Under the pieces are notes generated by a model. That model was not told where the DNA came from. It did not search any database and saw only the letters and a program-made list of their open reading frames with translations. The position numbers were made by a program, and so were the translations under genes. From the NCBI GenBank assembly GCA_022769185.1, contig JALEKG010000036.1:1-64000 (forward strand): DNA of 64,000 bases. The letters run 5' to 3'. The stretch's first letter is position 1; each line of letters begins with the position of its first letter. Source of the stretch: Dorea sp. Lineage in GTDB: Bacteria > Bacillota > Clostridia > Lachnospirales > Lachnospiraceae. Of the stretch, positions 18,228 through 27,620 are shown piece after piece.

Positions 18228-21200
18228 ATGTATTTAAAAAAAAAGTATCTGACAGGAATTATATGGGGTATATTTTTTATAGTATATCCGTTGCATGTAA
18301 ATGCAGAAGAGGGACTTAGTGTAGATAATCTGAGGATTAATCAATTGGCTGAACCATTTGGGATACCAGAAGATTCGGTGAAGTGTTCCTGGAGTATTCA
18401 ATCTGATCAAAAAAGCACACAGCAGACAGAATATCATATTGTTATGGCGAAAACAGAAGATGCATTGCAGAAGGAACAGTATGTCTGTGATACTGGATGG
18501 ATTGCATCTGATGAGAACAGTAATGTATTATTAAATGCAGAACTGGAAGAAAATCAGCTATATTATTGGCAGGTTCAGGTGAAGGATAATTATGGAAGAA
18601 CCAGCGAATTATCATCTGCGCAGGCTTTTTCAACGGAGGTAGGGAGCGAATGGGAAGGAACACAGGGAATCTGGGATGGAACGGATGACTATGTATTTTT
18701 TCGGTGGCAGCAATATATAAAGGCGGATGAGGTTGAAAAAGTTTTAGTTTCGGCAACAGCGGCTTCACCGGAAAAATCAAGACAATACGTGTATAATTTG
18801 TACGTGAATGGGAGCAATGTGGGTTCGGGACCTTCCAGGATAGATAATAATACATTATATTATAATACTTATGATGTGACAGGCCTTTTAAAAAATGGAC
18901 AAAATGTAGTAGGGGCAATCTGTTATTCTGAAAGCGGGCATGCTTTTCTGGGACAGATAACGGTATATTATAAAGATGGTACAAAAAAAGTATTATCGAA
19001 TACAGGAAATGATAAAGATGCATGGAAAGCATTAAAAGGAGATTCGGCGTTTGGGAATGGTTCTGCATCCGTTGGAACAGGCAATTATTATACACAGGCT
19101 GCTGAAAACATGAATAGTAAGAACTATCCTCATGGCTGGCTTGAGGAAAATTATAGTGTTTCATCTTGGGATATTCCGATTTTGTCAAAAGGATGTGATG
19201 ATTATCAGTTGGAGCCCTATTCATCTGAAAATATGATGCGATATAATGTCATTCCGAAAAGTGTAAAAAAGTTATCGGAAGGAAACTATCTCGTAGATTT
19301 TGGCAAGGAAATTGTGGGAAGCCTGGGTCTTGAAATTGATAGTGAAAGTGAGCAGAGCATCCAGGTATATTATGGAGAAGAACTGGATTCTGATGGAAAT
19401 GTCCGATATGAAATGGGAACTGGGAATAATTATTCAGAAAGCTGGACATTGACTCAGGGAAAACAAAAGCTTGAAACGGTGAATATGAAAACCTTTCGGT
19501 ATGTACAGATTAAAGGTAGAGTTGAGATTACGGAAGAAAATGTTACAGGATTGCAAATCAGGCAGGCGTTTTCGGAAGATGCTTCTGATTTTTCAAGTGC
19601 AAATTCTGTTTTAAATGATGAATATGATCTGGCAAAATACACGATAAAGACAACCAATCAGGATATGTATGTAGATACGCAGAGTAGGGAAAGACAAAAT
19701 TATAGTGGAGATCTCCTGATTAATATGATGACTTCTTTTTCGATGGAAGCTGACTATACTCTGGCAGCACATTCACTGGATTATGCATTGAATCATCCTA
19801 CTTGGCCGGCAGAATATCTCTTATATTCTGTACAGGCAGCATGGCAGTATTATTTATACTCAGGAGATATTGATTTTTTAAATGAACATTATGAATTGCT
19901 GAAAGAATCTGTCAGTCAGTTTTCGGTAGACAGTACTGGGTTAGTGAAAGAGCCAGAAAAATCTATTTTGGTTGATTGGCCGAAGGCAGAACGTGACGGA
20001 TATAAAATGTCAGATTCTTACTATAATACAGTGTTAAATGCAATATATTCCGGAACTTGTGGAGATATGCGGCATATTGCGGAAACACTAGGAAATACCA
20101 GTGATGCAGAAGTTTATCAGAATCTTTCTGATACTGTGAAAAGCAATATGATATCAAAATTATATAATGCAGATACAGGGCGATATGCAGATGGAATGAA
20201 TGCTTCAGAAGAAAGAGTAGATCATTATTCACAGCATGCGACCGTTTTTGCATTAGCATTTGGAATCTACGACAGTCAGAACATGGCAGATCTATTGGTG
20301 GATAGTATTCGAGAGGATGGATTGAATCAGACAAGTGTATATGCAACTTATTTTATGTTGCAAGGGTTGTATCGAAGCAACCAGGGAATGCTTGCAAGAC
20401 AGATTATGTCTGATCCTAGTAATTATGAAGGAAGCCATACATGGGCAAATATGATGTATCGTGTTGGAGCGACACTCACGGCGGAGGCATGGGATAATTC
20501 GATAAAATCAAATATGTCTTATTCACATCCATGGGGGACTGCACCGGGATGCTGGCTGGTGAAAGGGTTGTTCGGAATTTCTCCTACATCAGGAGCGTAT
20601 CGTACTTTTGATGTGAAGTTGCAGCCAGGAGGAGTGGAACAGGCAACAGTGAAAGTGCCAACTCTTAATGGAAACATAGATGCTTCTTATCAGCTGAATG
20701 GGAATGGAATGATTTCTTTGCAGATTACGATTCCTTCAAACTCGGAAGCGAGGATTTTGATTCCGATAGAAGAAGATACAGGTGTTTTGACGGTGGATGG
20801 AATGACGGTGGATGGAGAGAAGGTAGAAAATCAATATCTTTCAGTAACTGTTGAAAGCGGAAGTCATACGATTGTAGGTGGAAGTGGTAATTATGCGAAT
20901 ACTACGGAGCTGAAACAAAATGAAAATGTTGTTTATCAGACATATGGAAGTTTATGGAATTCTTATGAAACAAATGGAAACACAAGTGGTTCAACAGGGG
21001 AATCACAGGCGATTTATGGTTTCAGGGCACTGTTAAATTCAAAGGAAGATGGTGGAATCAGATATTCTACTTATCGGAAAGAAGATGAGTGGACTGAATG
21101 GAATGAAAATGGACAGATTGATAAGGATGAGAACGAGATGATCCAGGCTGTAAAAATAGAACTGACAGGTGCTGTTGCATGGAAAAAGGATATATATTAT

Positions 21201-22376
21201 AGAATCTACAGCCAGACGTTTGGGTGGCTTGACTGGGCAAAGAACGGGGAGGCAGCAGGAACAATTGATATGAATAAGCGTGCGGAGGCCATTGAGATAG
21301 TGCTGGTAGAAAAAGGAAGTGAAGCACCGGGAGACACCGAAATTCCATTACGTCAAGCTGGTGAAATTAATTATAGTGTTCACAGCCAGACTTATGGTTG
21401 GATGAATCCCGTGTCTGATGGAGCTACTGCAGGAACAGTCGGGGAGAAAAAACGATTAGAGGCAATAAAGATTGAAATTGATCCGTCAAAAATTCCATAT
21501 AGTGGATCCGTTCAATATCAGGTTCACAGCCAAAGTTATGGATGGATGGATTGGGTATCAGATGGAGAAGAGGCAGGGACATCAGGACAGTCAAAACGTT
21601 TGGAAGCAATTAAAATCAAATTAACAGATGAATTGGAAGAAAAATATGATATCTATTATCGTGTGCATGCACAGGCCTATGGATGGCTTGACTGGGCAAA
21701 AAATGGTGAAAGTGCAGGGACATCAGGACAGTCGAAACGGCTGGAGGCAATTCAGATAGTTTTGATAAAAAAAGGAGAAGATGCACCAGGAAACACAGAA
21801 CGGCCTTTCGTAGGGAAACTTTCTTATACAACCCATGTGCAAAGTTATGGTTGGCAGGACAGAGTGTATGATGGAGAAATGAGTGGAACCAACGGACAGT
21901 CAAAACGATTAGAAGGAATTAGGATTAAGCTGGAAGATTTAGAACTATCCGGTGGTGTGAAATATTGTACCCATGTGCAAAGTTACGGCTGGCAGGACTG
22001 GGTATCTGATGATCAGATCAGTGGAACGACAGGAGAAGCAAAACGTCTGGAAGCAATCCGAATAGAGTTGACAGGAAAGGTGGCACAGCAATATAATATT
22101 TATTATAGAGTTCATTGCCAGACTTATGGATGGCTTGGCTGGGCAAAAAATGGCGAGGTGGCCGGGACCAGCGGAATGGGGAAACGTCTGGAAGCAATCG
22201 AAATTAAGATACTTCCAGAAGCAGCAGAATTTGATACAGGAGGTCCTTCTTATTATACGATAGAGGAGACGGAAAACAGTTCAACTGTGGAAACGGGAGA
22301 AAATACAGCTGAATCGGAATTGAATTCTGACGTGGTGAATGATTATAATAAGGAAGAGATTTACAAAGAAGAATAA
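18228..22376 (+). CDS. Secreted GH78 alpha-L-rhamnosidase-like enzyme with nine ChW repeats
   Basis: Predicted to release terminal alpha-L-rhamnose. From the ATG at 18228 (GGAAGAAG upstream, right before a signal peptide ending HVNAEE) the product has 1382 residues. Order: signal peptide; a fibronectin-like N domain (about 30-130, WQVQVKDNYGRTS); a Bac_rhamnosid_N-like sandwich (about 150-265); a second beta domain (about 345-450); an alpha/alpha-barrel (about 455-800) with the catalytic-loop pattern DTQSRERQNYSGD, where Glu488 and Asp495 match GH78 acidic residues; a C-terminal beta domain (to about 890); nine ChW repeats (about 900-1335); and an acidic tail. The ATG at 18177 would bury the signal peptide. 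No other sugar catabolism genes are nearby, so its substrate may be the cell's own rhamnose polymer. Confidence 0.85.
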   Translation: MYLKKKYLTGIIWGIFFIVYPLHVNAEEGLSVDNLRINQLAEPFGIPEDSVKCSWSIQSDQKSTQQTEYHIVMAKTEDALQKEQYVCDTGWIASDENSNVLLNAELEENQLYYWQVQVKDNYGRTSELSSAQAFSTEVGSEWEGTQGIWDGTDDYVFFRWQQYIKADEVEKVLVSATAASPEKSRQYVYNLYVNGSNVGSGPSRIDNNTLYYNTYDVTGLLKNGQNVVGAICYSESGHAFLGQITVYYKDGTKKVLSNTGNDKDAWKALKGDSAFGNGSASVGTGNYYTQAAENMNSKNYPHGWLEENYSVSSWDIPILSKGCDDYQLEPYSSENMMRYNVIPKSVKKLSEGNYLVDFGKEIVGSLGLEIDSESEQSIQVYYGEELDSDGNVRYEMGTGNNYSESWTLTQGKQKLETVNMKTFRYVQIKGRVEITEENVTGLQIRQAFSEDASDFSSANSVLNDEYDLAKYTIKTTNQDMYVDTQSRERQNYSGDLLINMMTSFSMEADYTLAAHSLDYALNHPTWPAEYLLYSVQAAWQYYLYSGDIDFLNEHYELLKESVSQFSVDSTGLVKEPEKSILVDWPKAERDGYKMSDSYYNTVLNAIYSGTCGDMRHIAETLGNTSDAEVYQNLSDTVKSNMISKLYNADTGRYADGMNASEERVDHYSQHATVFALAFGIYDSQNMADLLVDSIREDGLNQTSVYATYFMLQGLYRSNQGMLARQIMSDPSNYEGSHTWANMMYRVGATLTAEAWDNSIKSNMSYSHPWGTAPGCWLVKGLFGISPTSGAYRTFDVKLQPGGVEQATVKVPTLNGNIDASYQLNGNGMISLQITIPSNSEARILIPIEEDTGVLTVDGMTVDGEKVENQYLSVTVESGSHTIVGGSGNYANTTELKQNENVVYQTYGSLWNSYETNGNTSGSTGESQAIYGFRALLNSKEDGGIRYSTYRKEDEWTEWNENGQIDKDENEMIQAVKIELTGAVAWKKDIYYRIYSQTFGWLDWAKNGEAAGTIDMNKRAEAIEIVLVEKGSEAPGDTEIPLRQAGEINYSVHSQTYGWMNPVSDGATAGTVGEKKRLEAIKIEIDPSKIPYSGSVQYQVHSQSYGWMDWVSDGEEAGTSGQSKRLEAIKIKLTDELEEKYDIYYRVHAQAYGWLDWAKNGESAGTSGQSKRLEAIQIVLIKKGEDAPGNTERPFVGKLSYTTHVQSYGWQDRVYDGEMSGTNGQSKRLEGIRIKLEDLELSGGVKYCTHVQSYGWQDWVSDDQISGTTGEAKRLEAIRIELTGKVAQQYNIYYRVHCQTYGWLGWAKNGEVAGTSGMGKRLEAIEIKILPEAAEFDTGGPSYYTIEETENSSTVETGENTAESELNSDVVNDYNKEEIYKEE
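20925..22232 (+). repeat. Nine ChW repeats (three triads) in the GH78 enzyme
   Basis: Three A-B-C triads. The first triad is eroded (its first unit reads TYGSLWNSYETNG, its second lacks the Gly-Trp pair), while the last two are canonical, with almost invariant Y-G-W and K-R-L-E-A-I cores. Confidence 0.85.
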
Positions 22377-22447
22377 AGAAACTGAGATTCAGAATTTTAT
22401 TGTAAAACAATACGGACAAACTGAAATAGAAGAAGGAGGGGAAGATT

Positions 22448-24553
22448 ATGAGAATGAAAATGTATCTGGCGATTGTGCTGGCTGTGGCAGTAGTGTTCGG
22501 AAATGTTGGTTCGGTTCTATCGGTATATGCGCAGGAAGAAAATGTGACAGCTGAACAGTCGGAAACTTTTGACGAGAAGGACATTGCTGAACAAACAAAG
22601 GATGAAGAAGAAAATCCAACAGGTGAAGAAGAAATACAGGAAGGTGGAATCGAAGAAGGAGTAGCGGAGAATGAGACGGCGGTGGAGGATTCATCAGTTG
22701 GAGAGGAACAGGCAGAAGAAACAACTGATACAGAGGCAGAAGTGCCACACGTGGAATATCAGGCTCACGTTGCTAAAATCGGCTGGCAGGACAGTGTAAA
22801 AGATGGTGAAACTGCCGGCACAGTCGGACAGTCTTTGGCAATTGAGGGATTAAAGATTCAGTTGACTGGAATTGATACGGAAGAATTAGCCGGGAGTGGG
22901 GTTGAATATAGTGCGTATGTGCAGGACTCTGGCTGGCAGGATAGTGTAAAAGATGGTGAACTTGCCGGCACAGTCGGACAATCAAAAAAAGTCGAGGCTG
23001 TTATGATAAAATTAACTGGTCCGATCGCAGAAAAATATGATATTTATTATCGAGTGCACTGTCAGAGTTATGGCTGGCTTGGCTGGGCAAAAAATGGGAA
23101 AAAAGCTGGTACTTCAGGATTTGCAAAGCGCGTAGAGGCAATTGAGATCTGTCTGGTTAGAGAAAATGGAGAAGCGCCTGGAGAGACGGAAAATTGTTAT
23201 GTCTATCAGCGTATAAAATATCAGGCTCACTGCCAGAGCTATGGCTGGATGGATAGTGTTGGTGAAGATCAGATCGCAGGGACGGTAGGTGAGAATAAAC
23301 GACTGGAAGCATTAAAAATTGAACTTCCGGAGACTGAATATGACGGAAGCATCGAGTACAGGGTTTATTTGCAAGGTTATGGCTGGCAGGAACCGAAATC
23401 AGACGGAGAAATCGCAGGAAAAGTCGGCGAGGCTAAAAGAATTGAAGCTGTTGAGATTTGGCTTAAAGGTGAAATTGAAGAATATTATGATGTATATTAT
23501 AGTGTTCATATGGCAAAAATTGGATGGTGTAATTATGCGTCAAGGGGAGAGACAATCGGAACAACCGATCTAAGTAAGCCGATTCAGGCGATTAAGATCT
23601 GCCTGGTAAAAAAAGATGTCGATCCAATTCCAGATACTTCAGGGGATAAATATATTGCAGGTTATGAGAATGGCGATTTTTATTATAGCGCACAGATAAA
23701 GGATGGGAATGATACCGGGAATGTTACACAAGGAGGGACCTTAGGTACAACCGGACAGGGAAAGCAGCTGCAAAACATCACATTATATTTAGAGTCAGAT
23801 AACGAAGAAACACCTAAGGGAACGATTCAGTATGCTACACATGTTTCTGGAAGCGGATGGACAGACTGGGTGGATAATGGAAATGTCAGTGGATCACAGG
23901 ATACTTCTAAAGGGCTTGAGGCGGTAAAGATTAAGCTTTCTGGAGATATTGCAAACTATTATGATATTTATTATCGAGCACATGTACAAAGCTATGGCTG
24001 GCTTGGATGGGCAAAAAATGGGCAGGCTGCAGGTACTACGAAGATTAGTTATCGGTTAGAAGCATTACAGATTAAGCTTGTGTCAAAGGATGCAAGTGCG
24101 CCTGGAGCTAATTCTAATTATTATAAAGAAACTAAGTTGATAACAGATAAAATGTTGTTGAAAGCAATGGCATATTCCAGTAATACGGGATATCTGATTT
24201 TAGTTGACAGAAGTTCACATAAAGTAGGCATCTTTCAAGGGTCTTTAAATAATTGGAAATCATTGAAACGTTGGGATTGCGCAAACGGAGCGCCGAGTAC
24301 ACCGACAGTGGCAGGACAGTTTACAATAGGAGACAGGGGTTATTATTTTGATTCTGGAGCATCCAGATGTTACTGGTGGACGCAGTTTTATGGAAATTAT
24401 CTGTTTCATTCTGTTTTGTATAATAAAGATGGCACATTACGGGATGGACGTGTTGGAATGGCATTATCTCATGGATGTGTCAGACTTAAAATTGAAAATG
24501 CGAAGTGGATTTATGATAATATTCCAAGAGGTACAAAGGTGGTAGTTTATTAA
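22448..24553 (+). CDS. Secreted L,D-transpeptidase (YkuD) with nine ChW repeats
   Basis: Predicted to make 3-3 peptidoglycan cross-links or attach proteins to the wall through a cysteine acyl-enzyme. The 701 residues have a signal peptide (1-28, cut near VYAQEE), a Glu/Thr-rich linker (about 30-98), nine ChW repeats in three triads (about 101-555), and a C-terminal YkuD domain (about 565-701). The domain carries the catalytic motif SHGCVRL with His675 and Cys677 and the upstream GNYLFHSVLYN strand. The order is reversed compared with the other three proteins, whose catalytic domain comes first. Strong site GAAGGAGG; last gene of the ChW group, followed by a terminator. Confidence 0.92.
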   Translation: MRMKMYLAIVLAVAVVFGNVGSVLSVYAQEENVTAEQSETFDEKDIAEQTKDEEENPTGEEEIQEGGIEEGVAENETAVEDSSVGEEQAEETTDTEAEVPHVEYQAHVAKIGWQDSVKDGETAGTVGQSLAIEGLKIQLTGIDTEELAGSGVEYSAYVQDSGWQDSVKDGELAGTVGQSKKVEAVMIKLTGPIAEKYDIYYRVHCQSYGWLGWAKNGKKAGTSGFAKRVEAIEICLVRENGEAPGETENCYVYQRIKYQAHCQSYGWMDSVGEDQIAGTVGENKRLEALKIELPETEYDGSIEYRVYLQGYGWQEPKSDGEIAGKVGEAKRIEAVEIWLKGEIEEYYDVYYSVHMAKIGWCNYASRGETIGTTDLSKPIQAIKICLVKKDVDPIPDTSGDKYIAGYENGDFYYSAQIKDGNDTGNVTQGGTLGTTGQGKQLQNITLYLESDNEETPKGTIQYATHVSGSGWTDWVDNGNVSGSQDTSKGLEAVKIKLSGDIANYYDIYYRAHVQSYGWLGWAKNGQAAGTTKISYRLEALQIKLVSKDASAPGANSNYYKETKLITDKMLLKAMAYSSNTGYLILVDRSSHKVGIFQGSLNNWKSLKRWDCANGAPSTPTVAGQFTIGDRGYYFDSGASRCYWWTQFYGNYLFHSVLYNKDGTLRDGRVGMALSHGCVRLKIENAKWIYDNIPRGTKVVVY
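22748..24112 (+). repeat. Nine ChW repeats (three triads) in the L,D-transpeptidase
   Basis: Three A-B-C triads placed before the catalytic domain. These are the most diverged of the four sets: unit 7 has lost the Gly-Trp pair (YYSAQIKDGND) and unit 6 begins VYYSVHMAKIGW. Confidence 0.8.
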
Positions 24554-24563
24554 TATCAGGATG

Positions 24564-24606
24564 AAATAGTCCGGAATCTCAGATTACTGAAATTCTGGAC
24601 TATTTT
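24564..24606 (+). terminator. Intrinsic terminator after the ChW gene group
   Basis: A 14-base stem (AAATAGTCCGGAAT at 24564-24577 with ATTCTGGACTATTT at 24592-24605, one G-U pair) has a loop that can itself pair TCAG with CTGA. Both flanks are A/T-rich, so it could work on either strand; here only + strand genes need it. Confidence 0.75.
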
Positions 24607-24629
24607 ATCGGAAAAATTGTGCCAGTTTA

Positions 24630-24658
24630 TTGTAAATAAAAGATTACTACGCTATAAT
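24630..24658 (+). promoter_or_regulatory. Promoter opening the polysaccharide locus
   Basis: TTGTAA (24630-24635) and a perfect TATAAT (24653-24658) are 17 bases apart. Transcription would start near 24665, about 130 bases before the first glycosyltransferase gene. Confidence 0.65.
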
Positions 24659-24795
24659 ACGAGAATACGTGGAAAACTTCAGAAGATAAATATGGTGATG
24701 GTTTATAGAAAAAGTATTTAGGGAAAAATATTAGAAAGAATACATTGTATAGATAAATAAAAATATTGTATTTCGTGTAATGAAAGGGTGATAAA

Positions 24796-25998
24796 ATGGA
24801 TAAAAATGATTATCGATATATGGATGATCTGTTTTTAGATGAGTATAAAGATATGGAGCGATTAAATCTATATAATAATTGCGAACTAGAGGTGGCTGAT
24901 GAAAAGAATGCTACAATTTTGACGTATAAGCTTTCGAATGATAAGAAATTAGCAGGTGTAATTGATGAAAACGGGAAATACATAGATATATCTGCTTTTG
25001 AAGCATTGTCACCAGTTGATTCATGGGGAGGAGCATATGAATTAGAGTCGGAACCGCAGTACATCCCAGAAACAGTAGTATATTTTGGACGTTTTTGGAA
25101 GCATTGGGGACATTTCCTAATGGATATGGTGTCGAGATTATGGTATGTTTTAGATAATACAAGTTCATTAAAAATTGCATATGATTCTAAAGAGAAAATC
25201 AGTGGAGTATATTTAGAGTTCTTAAAATTATTGGGGATTTCGGAAAATCAGTTGATAAGAGTCACTGAACCAACAAAGTTTTATAGGGTCATAATTCCAG
25301 AATGTTCACATAAACCCGGAATAAGTTGTAATGAAAAGTATAAACAGATTTTTGATGTGGTTAGCGAAAATGCTTTGTTAAAACTAGATGGGAAAAATAA
25401 ATATTACGGGAAATCAATATATTTTACGAGAAGAATGTTAAAATCGAGAGTACCATTAGAAGTAGGTGAAAATGATATTGAAAAGCTTTTTAAAGATAAT
25501 GGTTTTTTAATAATAGCCCCTGAACAGTTTCCTTTGGTGGAACAGATTGCAATGATAAGACAGGCGGATAAAATTGCGTGTTTGTCTGGTACACTTCCTC
25601 ATAATATGATGTTTGCGAGAGATGAATCGGAATTAATTATAATAAGAAAGACAAATAAACCTAATTATCGTCAAGTTAGCGTAAATCAGATAAGAAATTT
25701 AAAAGTTACAAATGTTGATGCACATATCTCTTTAAATGCAGTGGGTCCATCAGGTCCTTTTATTGTTGTTGTTAATAAAAACGTAAAAGCTTTCTTTACT
25801 GATAATTATGGTAAATGTAATTATTCAGCCATCAGGCAGTGGTTTATACGAAAAGTGCGATTGCTTTGGTATATTCCGGTTTATTTTCTGAGAAATAGAA
25901 AAATGAATAGAGAAGTTCCAATATTTGATGGAAATGAATTTACTACAACTTCAACTGCTAAAAAAGAACTTTTTAATTTTTATGTCAAAAGGATATAA
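24796..25998 (+). CDS. GT61-family (DUF563) glycosyltransferase
   Basis: A 400-residue cytoplasmic protein resembling GT61 enzymes, which transfer xylose, GlcNAc or other sugars in plants and in bacterial capsule loci. Marks are the N-terminal-third motif GRFWKHWGHFLMDMVSRLWYV, the central IYFTRRMLKSR segment, and the C-terminal LSGTLPHNMMFARDESELIII, which matches the family's conserved G-x-x-x-x-N-x-x-F pattern. GAAAGGGTG precedes the start. First gene after the locus promoter; the sugar it transfers cannot be read from the sequence. Confidence 0.75.
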   Translation: MDKNDYRYMDDLFLDEYKDMERLNLYNNCELEVADEKNATILTYKLSNDKKLAGVIDENGKYIDISAFEALSPVDSWGGAYELESEPQYIPETVVYFGRFWKHWGHFLMDMVSRLWYVLDNTSSLKIAYDSKEKISGVYLEFLKLLGISENQLIRVTEPTKFYRVIIPECSHKPGISCNEKYKQIFDVVSENALLKLDGKNKYYGKSIYFTRRMLKSRVPLEVGENDIEKLFKDNGFLIIAPEQFPLVEQIAMIRQADKIACLSGTLPHNMMFARDESELIIIRKTNKPNYRQVSVNQIRNLKVTNVDAHISLNAVGPSGPFIVVVNKNVKAFFTDNYGKCNYSAIRQWFIRKVRLLWYIPVYFLRNRKMNREVPIFDGNEFTTTSTAKKELFNFYVKRI

Positions 25999-26077
25999 AT
26001 AGGAAATATAAAAAATAGATTCGCTTTTTCTTTACCTTTCATCATGTTTAGGTGTTGTGTTTATGGGAGTGGCGATG

Positions 26078-26106
26078 TTGATTGCATATGAAAATAGTGA
26101 TATAAT
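26078..26106 (+). promoter_or_regulatory. Internal promoter before the flippase gene
   Basis: TTGATT (26078-26083) and a perfect TATAAT (26101-26106) with a 17-base spacer, preceded by TGA (extended -10). The start would fall near 26113, about 33 bases before the flippase ATG. Confidence 0.6.
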
Positions 26107-26145
26107 TATTTTCAGTGTTGAGATTGATAAAAATGAAGAGGCTAT

Positions 26146-27615
26146 ATGGAAAAAAAGAAACAGCAAAAATCAATAACAGTAAATTTAATGGCGAATGGAA
26201 TAAAAACGCTCATGAGCGTATTATTTCCTTTGATTACATTCCCTTATGCATCTAGAGTCCTGGGTGCTGCCGGTATAGGTAAAGTTAACTATGCAAGTTC
26301 AATTATTTCGTATTTTTCAATGTTCGCAGCACTTGGAACCAGTACATATGCAGTTAGAGAGGGTGCTAGAATTAGAGATGATAAGGAAAAGTTCAGTAAA
26401 TTTGCAAAAGAAATGTTGAATATTAATCTTTGCACAACTTTACTTTCATATACAGTGCTTCTCGTATTTTTGAGTTTGCCAGTTCTGGGTGGTTATAAGA
26501 AGCTTTTAGTTATCAGTAGTGCGGGAATTGTATTTACTACTATAGGCATGGAATGGTTGTTTATTATCAAAGAAGAGTATGCTTATATTACCAAAAGAGC
26601 AGTCCTGTTTCAGTTTATTTCCTTAGGATTACTATTCTTGACAGTAAGAAGTAAAGAAGATTATTGTTGGTATGCTGCGCTTACGGTAATTTCTTCGGGT
26701 GGGTCGGCTGTTCTGAATCTTTGGTATTCCAGAAAAATTGTGAATTGGAGACAAACAGGGTTATTAGAATATAAAAAACATTTGCGTCCGATTTTGCTGA
26801 TTTTTGGGACAAGTGTAGCGTCCAGTATATATATGACTATGGATACTACCATGTTGGGGGCTATGCGGGGGGATGAAGCAACAGGGATCTATACGGCAGC
26901 AGTAAAGATTAACTCTGTTGTAAGTACATTGATTGGTACAATATCATCAACAATACTCCCGCGAGTTTCCTTTTATATAGGGAATGGATTACGAAAAGAG
27001 TATGAGAAGTTAATGAAAACATCAGTTGATGTACTTCTTTTGATCGCTATGCCGGTTGCAATCGGAATGATGTGTACAAGTGATATTTTGATTTTGCTTT
27101 TTAGTGGTGAAGAGTTTCTTTCTGGTAGTCTTGCGGCTAAAATTTTATCAGCGAAGGTTGTAATTGGTGCCATAAATCGTATTTTGGCATATCAGGTATG
27201 TATTCCATATAAGAGAGACAGAGAGGTGTTGATATCTACGGTTAGTGGTGCAATATTTAATTTGTTTATGAATGCAGTGCTGATTCCACGATTTGGTGTA
27301 AACGGAGCATCCGTTGCTACATTTTTTTCTGAAGTTATAGTATTTATAGTGTTGACATACTTTTCGAGCCGTTTTTTTATAACGAAATCCCTGTATATAA
27401 GAGGGGGGATCTATTTGGTAGCCAGCCTCTGGTTTTTTGTCGTACGGTATATGATGAATCAGATGATGACGAATACTTTGTTGATTTTGTCGACTACTGT
27501 AATTTTGTGTGCAGCCGGATATTTTGTTATTTTGATCATAATTAAGGATCCGTACTTAAAAGGATTAATAGAACAAATAATTATATGTGTTAAAAAGATT
27601 AGAAATAGGGGGTAA
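26146..27615 (+). CDS. Wzx-like polysaccharide flippase
   Basis: Multidrug/oligosaccharidyl-lipid/polysaccharide (MOP) superfamily flippase that turns lipid-linked sugars across the membrane. The 489 residues have about 12-14 hydrophobic helices and the family's N-terminal signature [32 protein letters not shown]. No Wzy-type polymerase was recognised in the window, while an ABC exporter is present further on. That favours a role in flipping a side-chain or single-sugar lipid, as proposed for GacK in streptococci, over classical Wzx/Wzy assembly. It has its own promoter and lies five bases before ugd. Confidence 0.9.
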   Translation: MEKKKQQKSITVNLMANGIKTLMSVLFPLITFPYASRVLGAAGIGKVNYASSIISYFSMFAALGTSTYAVREGARIRDDKEKFSKFAKEMLNINLCTTLLSYTVLLVFLSLPVLGGYKKLLVISSAGIVFTTIGMEWLFIIKEEYAYITKRAVLFQFISLGLLFLTVRSKEDYCWYAALTVISSGGSAVLNLWYSRKIVNWRQTGLLEYKKHLRPILLIFGTSVASSIYMTMDTTMLGAMRGDEATGIYTAAVKINSVVSTLIGTISSTILPRVSFYIGNGLRKEYEKLMKTSVDVLLLIAMPVAIGMMCTSDILILLFSGEEFLSGSLAAKILSAKVVIGAINRILAYQVCIPYKRDREVLISTVSGAIFNLFMNAVLIPRFGVNGASVATFFSEVIVFIVLTYFSSRFFITKSLYIRGGIYLVASLWFFVVRYMMNQMMTNTLLILSTTVILCAAGYFVILIIIKDPYLKGLIEQIIICVKKIRNRG

Positions 27616-27620
27616 TTGGT

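Noticed and set aside
18442..19224. Open frame of 260 codons on the - strand
   Set aside because: Antisense to the GH78 gene; His/Pro/Tyr-rich composition typical of a shadow frame.
14890..24112. Repetitive DNA as a CRISPR array or tandem satellite
   Set aside because: The periodicity of about 150 bases is in frame within four coding genes and encodes ChW units.
26064..26177. Small ORF of 37 codons before the flippase gene
   Set aside because: It overlaps the promoter and the flippase start, and has no ribosome binding site.
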